Made by a program: the position numbers and the translations under genes. A DNA stretch of 64,000 bases, from contig NC_081411.1 in assembly GCF_030272615.1 (NCBI RefSeq), forward strand, positions 45,211,517 to 45,275,516. The letters are read 5' to 3'. Under the pieces are notes generated by a model. That model was given only the letters and a program-made list of their open reading frames with translations, was not told where the DNA came from and ran no database searches. Source of the stretch: Cryptomeria japonica (taxonomy: Eukaryota > Streptophyta > Pinopsida > Cupressales > Cupressaceae). Positions 1 to 11,510 of the stretch are shown here, piece by piece; positions within the stretch are counted from its first letter, which is position 1; each line of letters starts with the position of its first letter.

Positions 1-145
1 TCAAGGAGTCTATTTTTCTCCTTTTGTTCTTCTACATCCCTAGCCATCTCTACATTAGTGACCATTATGTTCTCCCCTACTGATTCACCAGAATATAAAG
101 ACATGCATGGTCCACCAAATCTTTAACTTGGCTCTAATACCAATC
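1..145 (-). mobile_element. Internal 5' end and primer site of a minus-strand LTR retrotransposon (continues left of window)
   Basis: Read on the minus strand, positions 142-131 are TGGTATTAGAGC. This is one base off the plant initiator tRNA-Met primer site TGGTATCAGAGC. The rest of the segment is the start of the internal region, with a short Lys/Glu-rich reading frame on the minus strand. The body of the element lies beyond the left edge, so its superfamily cannot be decided. The primer site is seen directly; the orientation follows from it. Confidence 0.6.
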
Positions 146-1698
146 TGATGGGAATGGGAATGGGATAGACTAGCCTAGTCTATGCTCCTTTATCCTCTCC
201 TTGGATCACCAGGTGTTTCAACCACACTCTAGGGTCTCTAGGACTTCCCTTTCTTTTGGAATCCCCTGACCTTGCCCAATCCACCCACCAACAATCTATG
301 ATTCTCCTCCTAAAGTCACACCTACTCTCAAGCATCAAAAACCCTCACATAGGCTAATAAGGGTTCAGCTCCTCCTTCACCTTCTTAGGTCCTAGCAAGG
401 TTAGGATAGGTCTCTGACATGGTTATCCATCCATTCATGTGCTTCCAAGAGGTTTTAACCTTCCATTTCATTACCGATCTCACTATTTTTCTTTTTTCCT
501 ACAAAATAGGGCTACAAGGAATATGCCCAATTAGGCCTCCATTCCAAACTTTTACGGCTCCCTCTTGCAAACGATGCACAAACTTGTGAAACTTTCCAAA
601 AGGGATGCGAATAATTTGGCAAGGGCTCAAATTTTTTCCTAGTTTTAGGCCAAATGTCTATACACTGCCCTAGGTGAATTTTGGGGTTTTTGAGGGTTTT
701 TACAAGGGTTTTAAGGCCTGTCTAGGTCACAGTGATGGTTTACTATCTTTTCCACCTTATCTAGATTTGTGGAAGCTCCTCCTTCTCACCAATGGTGCTT
801 CACACATCCCTCAACACCTCCTCTAAAGGGTGCCTCCCTCCTTGTCCTACCTTTCTCTCATGGACCTCTGCAACTTCAACCCTTCCTAGCCGGGCACAAT
901 CTAGTCTCACCTAGGAGTGGGTTTTTGAAAGACTTTCCTACATCTTCAAGGGCCCTACTTGCTTTGGGATACTATACAAGGTTTTCACTCCTATTCCCCA
1001 TGGTTTCATGGTGTCTCCACAATGGGGATAGGAGTTGTCAATCCATTACACAAAACAGTTCAAAACTGGACAGTGATAGAGTACTTCACAAGATAATTAC
1101 AAACACACAAAAACCTGCACAAGAACCTACCCTAAGTGCTCAAAATGAAAGTATAAACACAATGCAAGACTCTCAACACTGTTTAGTTTACAAAACAATC
1201 CATTATCAGCCTGTTAATGCTTCATTTGTGTCGACTAGCAACAAAAACATAGTCACAGTCAAGGTCTTTTCTCTTGGCCGTACAATCTGACATCCAACCC
1301 CCCATTTTAGGGTTTGCAATAGCTTATAGTGTCTCTGCCTTGGTTGGTGTGCCATGGTTAGGGTTCCTAATGACAAACTAAGGTTATGACCTATTTGGTG
1401 GAAAAGTTGCATGACAACTTTGAAAAGTTGCATGACAACTTTGAAAAGTTGTCATGCAACTTTTTACAACTTTTGAGCAGCTTCTACAATGCTGCTTTTC
1501 TTGGCTTTTGAGCCTACCTTGGGCTATCCTATCGACACAACCATGTCGAAAGGATCCCAAACACATCAAAGGAACACCTACCCTCTACTCCACAAGACAA
1601 CTCAACCTAGACTTAAGAACCTAGGACCTAAACAAGACCAATGAGCTCTTAGCTCTTGTAACATTTACACAGCTTCTTAAAGAAGCAAAATTCCAACA
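146..1698 (-). repeat. Probable 5' LTR of the minus-strand element at the left edge
   Basis: On the minus strand this segment ends ...CCCATCA directly before the primer site, as an LTR should. The far end is uncertain. I placed it at 1698, where the minus strand reads TGTTGGAATT, a common LTR start, but no second LTR copy or target duplication is available to confirm it. The segment holds no convincing protein. The 173-codon frame at 769-1290 has no recognisable motif. Confidence 0.4.
1401..1465. repeat. Three adjacent 21-23 bp palindromic units
   Basis: Two direct copies of GAAAAGTTGCATGACAACTT (1401-1421, 1422-1442) are followed by an inverted copy (1443-1465). Each unit can also fold on itself with 7-bp AAAGTTG/CAACTTT arms. 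Units two and three form a 20-bp perfect inverted repeat with a 2-base spacer. It lies inside the probable LTR. Confidence 0.85.
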
Positions 1699-2439
1699 AA
1701 GATCACATGGAGAAAGACCTTAGAAAGGTGCTCCTGCACCAACCTTGAACTAAGGTCTATTCTTAAATCATAATAATTGCTCCCAGGAGGAAATTATGAG
1801 ATAATAATGAGATGAGATAATCAAATGAATTAGGAGTGATATATTATGTAGGGATCTTGAAGTGAAATCATCTTTTTACAAGCCAAAAATAATATTTTTT
1901 TTGCATTGAATATAGTTCTGGAAATGACAAGGCTAATATATTATTCTCCCAAAATTTTAGCCCAAAAATGTTAGACTTTATGACTAAGCCATAGTGTCTT
2001 GACAAAATAGGCCCAAATTTTTAGGGTTGTGAGATAATAGGGCTATGATACTAGAACTATAAATTATATGAGATATAATAATATTTAATTTGGGAAAAAA
2101 ATGCATTAAAATTTAAAATGGCATAGGTTTCATATAAGCTTAAAACAAAATAAGATAAGGGGCACATTATAAACTAAGTGCCCATATAAGAAAGGGTTAA
2201 TGGATTAAAGTAAAATAGAACTCATAATATAGAATTAAATATTATTCTAATTCAATAAAAATTATTATAATTCATAGAGTAATGAGAAAATTAAAATATT
2301 ATGTTAGGAGAGTGTGGAATTAGACTCATTAAGTAGATGAGAATTCATGAAATTGTACAAATTCATAAAATATGTAAAACAATATCACTATTTTTAATTT
2401 TCCCTTCATTCAAACACAACCTTTCCTTTTCCTTAAAAA
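1699..2439. other. AT-rich stretch without recognisable genes
   Basis: I find no long reading frame, RNA gene or repeat structure here. It separates the probable LTR at the left edge from the Copia relic and may contain decayed flanks of either. Confidence 0.5.
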
Positions 2440-2815
2440 AAAAAATCTTCATGTTAATACTACCGAGGAAAGCATCTCCCCTATCATACATTGAGTATGT
2501 AAAATATCATTCCTTGTGAGAAGTCATATTGAAGGAGGCACCTGAATCAATAATCCAAGCATCATTATAATGGAGTTAGCTGAAATATATAAAGTGTTAG
2601 AATCATTGTCATCAGAAGACTTATGTATGGAGAGTTCAATACTCTTTTTCTTGTTCGTATACTCATTCACATGTCCTCTTTTGGCATAATTTTAACACTT
2701 CACTTTTCTCTTTTCGAGGGTCTTAGAATATCCTATTGTCATGTTCTTCTTTTTATCACCTTTAGGCCCTTTCTCCTTAGACCTTCCGCAAACATGCAAG
2801 ACATCTTGGGAGATA
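2440..2815 (-). pseudogene. Copia retrotransposon relic, gag zinc knuckle and protease (left half, split by Tat-1)
   Basis: The minus strand encodes a decayed gag C-terminus, a CCHC-like knuckle with one Cys codon lost to a stop (KC*NYAKRGHVNE), and a protease active site AWIIDSGASFNMTSHKE. DSGAS with a following H-K-E is typical of plant Copia protease. Stops and shifts interrupt the frame. The upstream part of gag continues at 12645, on the other side of Tat-1, in the same frame when one 5-bp target copy is counted. The match is by motif; I could not run a search. Confidence 0.75.
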
Positions 2816-2820
2816 GCATT

Positions 2821-3963
2821 TATATACACCTAAAAATGGTATGAAGATAATTAATTAAATACATAATTATTTAATTGATCCCCCTTCCTAATTTAATTGA
2901 ATTCATTAGCAATTTGATTAAATTCTCCCTTTCATCTACTTATTAATAAATCTAAGGATTTATTTATTAGGTTCACTTCAATAGGCCTCTTTGATTAATT
3001 GATTTAAATTCATTAACCCCTCCCCCCCATTTCATTCATTTCTTTTAATCCCTTAATTAATTACAACAAATCAATTTATGAGTTGTTGAAAGTTAATTAG
3101 CCTTTTCCTATTATTTGAATTTTTAAATTCAAATTGCCCACATGGCTCCTAACTCCTAACCATCTCTCTAACCTAACCCATTCCACCTAACCCTGGGTTT
3201 AACTAACCCTATCCTATCTTGCACATCTAACCTCCTTATCCTAACCTTCTATGGTGTGGATATTCTCCCTTTGAGACACATGACACTTTGGCCACATGTC
3301 TCCTCTCTTGGACACTTGGCCTCTCATGATAAAGGATCCTTGACACTTGTCACCATAGAGATGACAAGTGTCCCTCCCTCCAACCTCTTCTCCAACGTCC
3401 TCCAATTTCACCCTTGATATCTTCAGACTCAATCTTGACCGTTGATTCCTTCCACCTCACCCCTGGCCTTGGAAATCCTATAAATATGCCCCATTTTGGA
3501 GCACAAGAATCCCATCTCATTATCAATTTAGGCATTGTTACTATAGGCATATCATTTAAGCATTGTTGTTATAGGAAATTATATTATCTTAATTTGAAAA
3601 CTTTCTATCATAATTGTTGAATCATGTAGCTTAATCAATATCGTTTTTAGCTTAATTGCATCATCATCATAGCTTAATCATGCATATAATTAGCTTAATT
3701 ATCCTCTTGGATTAATCTAGCATAATCAATCTCATCTACCTTGCATATCATTATCATTTCAAATCCTCCATCTAGGTATAGTCAAGTCACTGGGATTGCT
3801 TATTCAGATTTGAGAGCAAATCCATACTCACATTTCTTAGGAGGTGATAGGTCGCTTTGTCATGGTTCATCTTTCATTTTCTTTTAATTTTCTAACCATG
3901 CATGTAATGATCTATTGAGTGTTTGTGTTGTAGCTGCAGGTATCACACTTCACAGGAACGGTA
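2821..3963 (+). repeat. Tat-1 5' LTR
   Basis: It is homologous along its length to 11511-12639. It starts TATATACACC where the 3' copy has TGTATACAGC, so the first TG has mutated to TA. It contains a TATA box, TATAAATA, at 3479-3486. Downstream are repeated short motifs around TAGCTTAATCATGCA. It ends ACGGTA three bases before the primer site. Confidence 0.92.
3479..3486 (+). promoter_or_regulatory. TATA box of the Tat-1 5' LTR
   Basis: TATAAATA lies after a CT-rich stretch, and the same octamer stands at 12154-12161 in the 3' LTR. Position and conservation make it the likely core promoter of the element. Confidence 0.7.
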
Positions 3964-3966
3964 TTT

Positions 3967-3985
3967 TGGCGCCCACAGTGGGGCT
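3967..3985 (+). promoter_or_regulatory. Tat-1 primer binding site, complementary to tRNA-Lys
   Basis: TGGCGCCCACAGTGGGGCT starts three bases after the 5' LTR. The 3' end of plant cytosolic tRNA-Lys, as I recall it, ends GGTGGGCGCCA; its complement is TGGCGCCCACCGTGGGGCT, a single mismatch in 19. Confidence 0.8.
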
Positions 3986-6183
3986 GGAAATCTCATTTTT
4001 GGCCTCTTAACATCATCAAATTTTCAATCTAGTAGCTTTCTAGCTAGGTCTGATTTAGAATTTTGTATGAGTTCCCATTCCGTCTTGCACGAGCTCCTTT
4101 GTTCCCTCCTATGAGAAGGTGTGAATTGTCATATGAGCATGTGAGAATTGTCATATGAATTTATGCTTCCATGTTTTCAAAACAGATTGTATTTTAAGGT
4201 TTTTATGCTTCAATTTGATTATTACTAATGCTAATGCTGGTCTGTTTGTGAGTTATTTGACAGCCTAACTAGTTTTTGTAGGACGATTGTCAAAGATTAC
4301 ACTTGTCAAAGCTTCATTTCATCAAAACACATCATGGCTACTAACGTATCTATTTTGCAAGTCGCCTTGGAGGACTCAACCAAACTTTATGTCTTCTTTA
4401 AGTTTTCTAGGCACACTTATTTTTCTAATGGTAAATGAACATCTTGTTTTCTATACTTGAGAAGTTGTTGAAGAGGTAGGAGAGTATGCTCTTATCCATT
4501 TGGACAATAAAAAACCCTGACCCTTGAAGCGCTTCTATGTTTGAGATTTGATTACCTTTAGTGGGCTTCTCATAGTGGGAAAAAGTAATCACCCTATGAG
4601 AACGACCCAAGTGAGTACAGCTAGACCTAAGCTTTCTAAATCACTCTAAAAAATAGGCCTCTCGAGATTAAAGTCTCAGAGGATAGGATTATTTGAGTTT
4701 TCTCTTTTGAGATCTCTCCTATAATACATTTAGTAGGGCCTCATGGTCTCAATCATGGTTGTGTGACTACTTCTTGTTTTGGTACTTTGTAGAGCTATAG
4801 GCCTCAATCGCGCTTGCGCGACTACAAGGGGTAATTTCAAAGGAAAAACCTTACTACGAACCCTAAGATAGAGGCTACCTGATTCACCCCTGAAAGAGGG
4901 ATAATCTTTGTACAAGATAGATAGTAACTCTCCCAAGACATTTTCCATATTGTGACCCCATTAACGTTTGGAGTCGGATAATACAACATTGAGAATCTAT
5001 TGCGTGAGACTCAATGATTGTATTCTAATTAGCTACTGGGTGTGTACCTAAGTTTGCAAGAAAAGGTTTTCTCTCTTAGCCAACTTCTTTAGGATTTACC
5101 GTGTTGTGCTTGAGATCACTTATCATATCGCGTGTTTGCTATGCCTTCATCCCTAAAACAGAAAATCAGACATCTAAAAACTAGAAAACAAAAGAAAAAC
5201 ATCAAACTTCATTGATAAAAAATATGTCCAAACAAAATTTTTATCTCTATTATGTCCTGAGTCATACAAGTTTGTTAGTTTGTCATACGAAGCATCTATC
5301 TTATCATCTGGTCCAGTGGGAATTGTTGTACAAGTCATCTTAGCAGAGAATTTTATGTCTTTTATCATCTAGTCCAACTAGAATTGTTATACGAGTCAGT
5401 TTAGCAAAGATTTTTGTGTCATCTTTTGTCATCTGGTTCTATAAGAAAGATCATACGATTTTATGCCTTTTGTTGTGCGAGATTTCTAGTTTTTCGTAGG
5501 AAACTATCTAAATTGTCATTCGAGGTTATATAAGGTGTCGTAAAAATTTATGTCTCTGTCTATCTAGATCTATTTTCATGCATGTCTTTTTCAGATCTAT
5601 CATATTTGCTTGGTTAATTTACAATGAGCATAAACACCTGATATTTTTCACTTTATGCTTAGATTGTCTTTTTTGTTCGCTTGGTCAAGTTATCATCTGT
5701 CAAATTGGATTCTAGAAATAGACACATCAAGATTTTCAACTATTCGCCTTCAACAAGTTCAACATCTAAACACCTCAAAGTGCATTATCACCCTCTTTGA
5801 TAAACTGATCACTTAAAACATAGTTTCTCATCAGGATCTATCATCCTTTATCATGAAACTACAACGTTTGGTCAGGACAACCTCGTCCCACATCGTAGGA
5901 TATATCATTCCTATTGGACTTGGTTTTATCAAAATCATCATCATTGCACTCCAAAATCGAAGATCGAAAAACTTGCAAACTTTTAAACACTTGAATCATC
6001 TTTTTGTGTCATATCACTCTATCACATTTACATTGATAGTTGATCACTTATCAAAACTTTTAGGCAATCGAATCCTAGCACAATCTCTAACACACGTATG
6101 TGCCTGTTTTAACTAGAGCGCAGAGACAAAAGATCGCAGAAACATAAATTGAAATATTTGAAATAGCTGAAGATCATAGCAAC
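3986..6183 (+). other. Tat-1 leader with degenerate short repeats; no gag recognised
   Basis: The stretch between primer site and first sizeable frame contains many variants of TTGTCATACGAG (for example near 4127-4165 and 5270-5545). A tandem unit of about 67 bp sits around 5286-5420, carrying CATCTGGTCCA-type and TTATACGAGTCA-type motifs. The gag core domain seen in Tat-2 is absent here. Short frames, such as one from 5853, have no recognisable motif. Confidence 0.6.
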
Positions 6184-7020
6184 ATGGAATACAAAAGAAA
6201 AATACAAGCAAAAGATATAACAAAACAACATATCAGAGAAATCAAACAAGTCCAAAATCAAAAACCAACTATGTCAAAATCTCATAAGGATTCATATATA
6301 TTTTCAAAGAAAGGTGGCTCTTTTATGCAACTCCTAAAGAGATCCCTAAGGGATTTTCCTGAGGAAGATCAAAATCGTGCACCTATGTCTAGAAATGGCT
6401 CATCCCCCCATAAGAAAATTGACTCTCCAAAGGCATCTATTCCTACACCTCTTAAAAACTTGCAAGAATCTTCCATAGCATCATCACCAAACAATACACC
6501 CAAAGATGAAGTTCCCCAAGGGATATCCATAATGGCCATGAAACCTATTTTAGAGGATCATATTCAAAGTCCATCTCCTTCATATCTAAGAATTGATTCC
6601 TTAAAACATCTCCATAATGCTTCCTTGCAAATTGAAGTAATCATTCATAGAATACTTGTTAAACGTGTCCTAATATATGGGGGAGTTGGTTTAAACATTT
6701 TCTCTTTGAGTCTGGTCTGCACTCTAGGTTATTCAGAAGATGCAGTTGATCCCTAGATAAAGATCATCATCAAAGCATATGATGAAGAAGAGCATTCCTC
6801 TAAAGGCATTGTTATGTTACCCATCAGAGTGGAACTTGTGCAGAAAGAGATATCATGCCATGTTATAGACTTGGACTTACCATACAACATACTCTTGGGA
6901 AGACCATGAATACATGACACACTGGCTATTCCATCAACATATCATCAATGCCTAAATTTCCCCTACAATGGGGAGGAAATCATGATCTCAGCAGACTCAA
7001 ATCCATTGTAGTGTTGTAGT
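6184..7020 (+). pseudogene. Tat-1 aspartic protease region, decayed
   Basis: A 190-codon frame (6184-6756) ends in a degenerate protease active site, RVLIYGGVG, where Tat-2 has RVLIDNGAG, so the catalytic Asp is now Tyr. After a TAG the same frame continues with IKAYDEEEHSSKG and LPYNILLGRP. It then meets a TGA exactly where Tat-2 has the Trp of GRPWIHAM. The N-terminal part is Lys/Ser/Pro-rich and matches nothing I know. The reading is by comparison with Tat-2. Confidence 0.75.
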
Positions 7021-7113
7021 AATCTAAAACCAGCTCAATAGTTCATTGTTCCACATAACAGAGAGGCCACATCTTCAAGCACACAATCCAAGGAACAATC
7101 ATTTGCATCAATT

Positions 7114-9706
7114 TTGTCAAGCATGGAAAACCAAATGCAGCTAAAAGATCGAGGGAACAAAGAATATTTGCTATCATGGAAAAACAAACAAGAGCAACTT
7201 CAAATTGAAAGGGAAGAAGAAGATGTAGGAGTGGATATAGTTCACACGTATGTGGGGAAAATGTTAGGAACTAGAATACTTCAATCAGAATCACATTTGA
7301 CTTATTTGGACTTAATCAAGGACGATCAAGAGCTACTTGGGAATGGTCATTCTGATGAGAGTATCATTCTAGACATTGAAATACATATTGAAAGCCTTGA
7401 CATCTCTATCATGACCCCTAATATCTTTGAAACAATTCAACTTGAGGATCCTTTACCCTTAATCCATCCTACACCTATGGATTGGGAAAATGAAAGACAT
7501 ACTGCCATTGATACCTTTCCTAATGACCATGCCATATTTGTATATCTTAATGCAATCAAACCCCCAATAACTTTCACCAAGAATTTCAACAATACATCTT
7601 CCAATCAAGTAGGTGCCGAATCTCCTAGTCACAAAAGTGAAAATAAAGAAACCAATATCAGGTGTAATGCTAAAAACCATTGATTGGCAACATTAGACCA
7701 TGAAAAAGTAAAAAGAAAGGACACATCTAATGGTGAAAACCTCCTCGAGGAACTGGAAGATGGGAGGTTCAATACCTTACCTGAATACTATCAAGAGAGG
7801 TCATCTATCCTGATAAAACCAACAAAGGCAATTACCATTGGCACAATTGATCTACATCCAACAACCGCTCTATCAAAACAAGAAAGACCAAAATATTTGG
7901 AACCCTTCAAAAGATGGCAAATCAATTTTGCTTGGTCATATGCAAAAATTCCAAGGTTAGATCCAGATCTTATAATACATCACCCGAATGTCAGTCCAGG
8001 AGCAGACATTCTATTCATCACACCACAAGGTCATACAATTCCAAAAGAATACAAATTAAGCTTTCCATGCACCAACAATACAACAAAATATGAAGCTTTG
8101 GTTACAAGTATCAATATGACTATAGAATGGAACATTACACAACTTCAAGTCTTTGGAGACTCTCAGCTTGTTATCAATCAAATCAATGATGATTATCAAA
8201 CAAAGGATGAAAAGTTAATGCCTTATAAGAAGATGGTTGATGAGATCAAGAAATATTTTGTAGAAATAACTTTTCAGCAGATTCTAAGGAATGACAACAA
8301 AGTAGTAGATGCCATGGCAACACTTTCTTCTCTCCTTCAGACACAGGAAAATCAAGAGCATTACGAATTCTTGGTGGAAGAGTTGTTTTACCCTGCACAT
8401 AATTGTCTTGATTGTGAAACAATTTATCACCTTGTTGGGCATAATTCCTCCCCCTATGGCCAAACTTACACATACCTAAAATATAATATCCTCCCTGCTG
8501 ACTTATCAAAAAACCAAAAGAGAAACTTTATTCGCGAATCCTCCCATTATACTCTTGTCGCAGATAACTTTTTTAAACGAGGTCTGGATGGTACTCTTTT
8601 AAGATATCTCGAACAAGAAGAATCTAAGAAGGCCTTACATGAAGTCCATAATGACATTTTTGGCACTCATTCAAGTGGTCTTACCCTTTTGAAAAAACTC
8701 ATACGTTTGGGCTATTATTGCCCAACTATGAAATGAGATTCTTTTCAGATAGCTAAAACATGCAAACAATGTCAGATCCACGGAAATTTTATTCATGCAC
8801 CAACACAAGAACTTCATGCTTTCACAACATATTTCCCTTTCTACTCATGGGGTCTTGATCTAGTAGGAAAGATAAATCCTTCTTCATCCATTGGTCACAA
8901 ATTCATCTTTGTAGCTACAAAATATTTCACAAAATGGATTGAGGCAGTACCTCTCATCAATATCACTGGAAAACAAATTGCTGCATTTATCTTGAACTAC
9001 ATCATCTATCGCTATGGAATACGCATGACCATTATCACTCATAGTGGACGACCATTCAAGAACCAATATGTCCAAGAATTATGTGAGAAATTCAAGATCC
9101 AACAGAGATTTTCAACACCCTACTATCCACAAGGAAATCAGCAAGCAGAGGCATCAAACAAAACCATTTTGAAAATCCTCAAAAATACTATGAATGATGC
9201 TGGAAGAGATTGGCATATTCAACTAAACCCTTCTCTATCAGCCTACCGTACCAGTATCCGCACACCAAGAGGTGCCACACCTTTCTCTCTTGTCTATGGT
9301 TCAGAAGAAATACTACCAATAGAAGTGGACATACCTTCTTTATGAGTATCATTAAAAGGTCTTATCCCAGATGAAGAATAACAAATATCTAGATTGCAGG
9401 AGTTAGAATTAATCCATGAATACAGACAAAATGTCTTTGATAATTTAAAGGTATTTCAGAAAAGAATGTGCTGCATTTATAATCACAAGGTCAAACCGAG
9501 AACATTTCAAGTTGGGGAACTAGTCCTAAAAGAAATCCACCCAACCAGGTAGATCGAGAAAAGAAAGGGAAGTTTGAACCAAACTAGTTAGGTCCATTTG
9601 TGGTCATACCATTATTTGGGCTAGGAGCATATAAACTATCAACACAGGATGGGGATCAACTCAAGGAACTCATCAATAGCATGCATCTGAAGAAGTTTTA
9701 TGTTTG
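7114..9706 (+). pseudogene. Tat-1 pol: spacer fused in frame to RNase H and integrase, RT deleted
   Basis: One frame runs from 7114 to about 9345, broken only by stops at 7681, 8734 and 9343, and then decays. It starts with the acidic pre-RT spacer (KVKRK..SNGENL, INFAWSYAKIPRLDPDL). At about 7997-8004 it jumps directly to the middle of the archaeal-type RNase H (ILFITPQG, KYEAL, FGDSQL). Reverse transcriptase, the first RNase H and the LYFDGS catalytic Asp are lost. Integrase follows with its HHCC zinc finger, GLDLVG and QAEASNK. The second catalytic Asp is altered (IITHSG). Confidence 0.85.
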
Positions 9707-9905
9707 AAAAAATAGAAAAATCCAAAAACATTGAATAATCAGAAAATACAAAAATAGTGAAAAAGCAGAAAAATCCAAAAACAGTGAAAAAGCAGAAAAA
9801 TACAAAAAAGTGAAAAAGTGGAAAAACCCAAAAATAGTAAAAAAACAGAAAATCCAAAAACAATGAAAAATAAAAAAAATTAAATATGAGAAAAAGTTCA
9901 ATAAA
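9707..9905 (+). repeat. A-rich tandem repeat after Tat-1 pol
   Basis: Degenerate copies of AAAAATCCAAAAACAGTG repeat with a period of roughly 15-20 bases. Tat-2 has a similar A-rich repeat just after pol (48070-48160) and again at 48470-48570. Frames on the minus strand here are Phe-rich by-products of the repeat, not genes. Confidence 0.75.
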
Positions 9906-9912
9906 AATAGCT

Positions 9913-9937
9913 GGTGAAAACTTGGCAAATAGGTGCT
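9913..9937 (+). other. Conserved non-coding box after pol (Tat-1 copy)
   Basis: GGTGAAAACTTGGCAAATAG and the next bases match GGTGAAAACCTGGCCAACAG in Tat-2 at 48200-48224. The box is well conserved between two elements whose surroundings have diverged. Function unknown. Confidence 0.55.
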
Positions 9938-10554
9938 ATCTATCTACTAGCTCTTCCATCTATTAGTTCATGCATCCTTCTGCTTGCATTCCTTTTCCGT
10001 CAGTGTTGTTCATATCCATCATAAAGCCTTTGTACATAGACAGTTATCCCAGGTGGCTTCTCACTATGGTTTGGGTCATTGGGTGTATCATAATAACATT
10101 GTTTCTAGGCTTGGGGCAAAATCCTCGACCTAGCTGGGGGCAAACTTTTTCCTCATTTTGAGCTTAATCAAACATGAAGAACAATAGTCAAGCAAATCCT
10201 ATCAAATGAAAACTAAGACACGTCCAATGTTGAGCACAAGATCAAATTGTCAACCATCAAACTATTACATGTCAGTCTCAGCACATCACACACTTTTCAA
10301 TGGATGATATCTTTTGGATAATGATTTTAACATGATTGTTCGACTTTTCTATCTTGATTTTTGCTATCATGATTTCAAAGTGACTCCAAGATGTCTCTGA
10401 CTAGAGGAACAAGGAACATGATATTTTTCTTGTCTGCTATCTGTAAATTAATCATTAATATGTGCAAATTTTTCTAAGGACATGATCATCAGAGTATCAT
10501 TGAAGACATTTCCGATTTGCATATAGAAATGGTCAATACTGCCTGTTTTACACA

Positions 10555-10690
10555 AGAAACACTCAACTCATCTTGGTTTGATTATACCTCGAGGCTTGTG
10601 CTAACTTGCAATATAAAAATCTAAGAAAGTAGTGCTCGGGTCATCATGGTTTAATTATACCATCAATGTTTGCAATCACTTCTCACATTT
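10555..10690 (+). other. Hairpin pair in the Tat-1 3' region (counterpart of Tat-2 49221-49345)
   Basis: Two units, near 10565-10615 and 10633-10680, match the Tat-2 hairpin units in layout. The second can pair ATGGT with ACCAT around a TTAATTAT loop. The first pairs only partly. The decay of the first fits the age of this copy. Confidence 0.45.
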
Positions 10691-11067
10691 TAAAAAATCT
10701 CAATGATCACAAAATGCAATAACCCAGTGACTAGTCCGGTCGTATCTTTGCATTTCTTTTGCATTAGCATTTGCATTTAGCTTGCAATTCATTCTTGCAT
10801 GGGATCTTGCATGCTCATTTTATCCAAGGTTAAATCTATCAAAGGAATCATCAAGGTATAATCATAAGTGTATACACAATCAGACCGATGACTCATCTCT
10901 CTTCAAATATTGTCGACCCAATGCAAATCTTATGTTTCCCCCTCAATAGAACCAACATTAGCATATCTGAATCTTCCTACAACCTGATATTAATAAATTG
11001 TCAGTTCTTTATCCAATCAACCTGATCAATTCTATCAATCAATCACATATGAATGTATTCTATCATG

Positions 11068-11208
11068 TCTTATACAGGATGTATCCTTCCTGGAACTAGA
11101 CGTTCTGATCAAGTCTTATACAGGATATATCATTCCTCAAACCAGACGCTTTGATCATCTTTATCTTATACGGGAGGTGTCATTCCTGAAACCAGACTGA
11201 GTCTCAAT
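11068..11208 (+). repeat. Three tandem ~48-bp repeats in the Tat-1 3' region
   Basis: Units start at 11068, 11114 and 11164 with TCTTATACAGG or TCTTATACGGG. Each carries CATTCCTNAAACCAGAC-like sequence. I do not see the unit in Tat-2. Confidence 0.8.
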
Positions 11209-11493
11209 CTTATCAATCTAATCAATCAAGCTTTATGAATAATAAAGAAACACATCATCGTGATCATATAAATCGCACTTTCATCAACCATAGTTGTAGA
11301 AATCGAATCATTTCTAATCAAGATATCAATTTCGCAAAAATTTGCACACTCCAAAAATCAATTATCTTAATTGATCTCCCAAAGGGGCATCACTGTACCA
11401 CAATTCATCAATCAATGTCTAGGGCATCCTATCGAAACAATATCATCATTAAAAGGAGATTATGCTTTGAATCAATGCGTCATCACACCTCAC

Positions 11494-11510
11494 TTCAAAG
11501 AGGGGCAAAA
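11494..11510 (+). promoter_or_regulatory. Tat-1 polypurine tract
   Basis: TTCAAAGAGGGGCAAAA directly precedes the 3' LTR. Tat-2 has the same CAAAGAGGGGCAAA before its 3' LTR. This is the expected primer for plus-strand DNA synthesis. Confidence 0.85.

Noticed and set aside
769-1290. 173-codon open frame on the plus strand
   Set aside because: It starts with GTG, shows no motif and lies in a probable LTR on the other strand.
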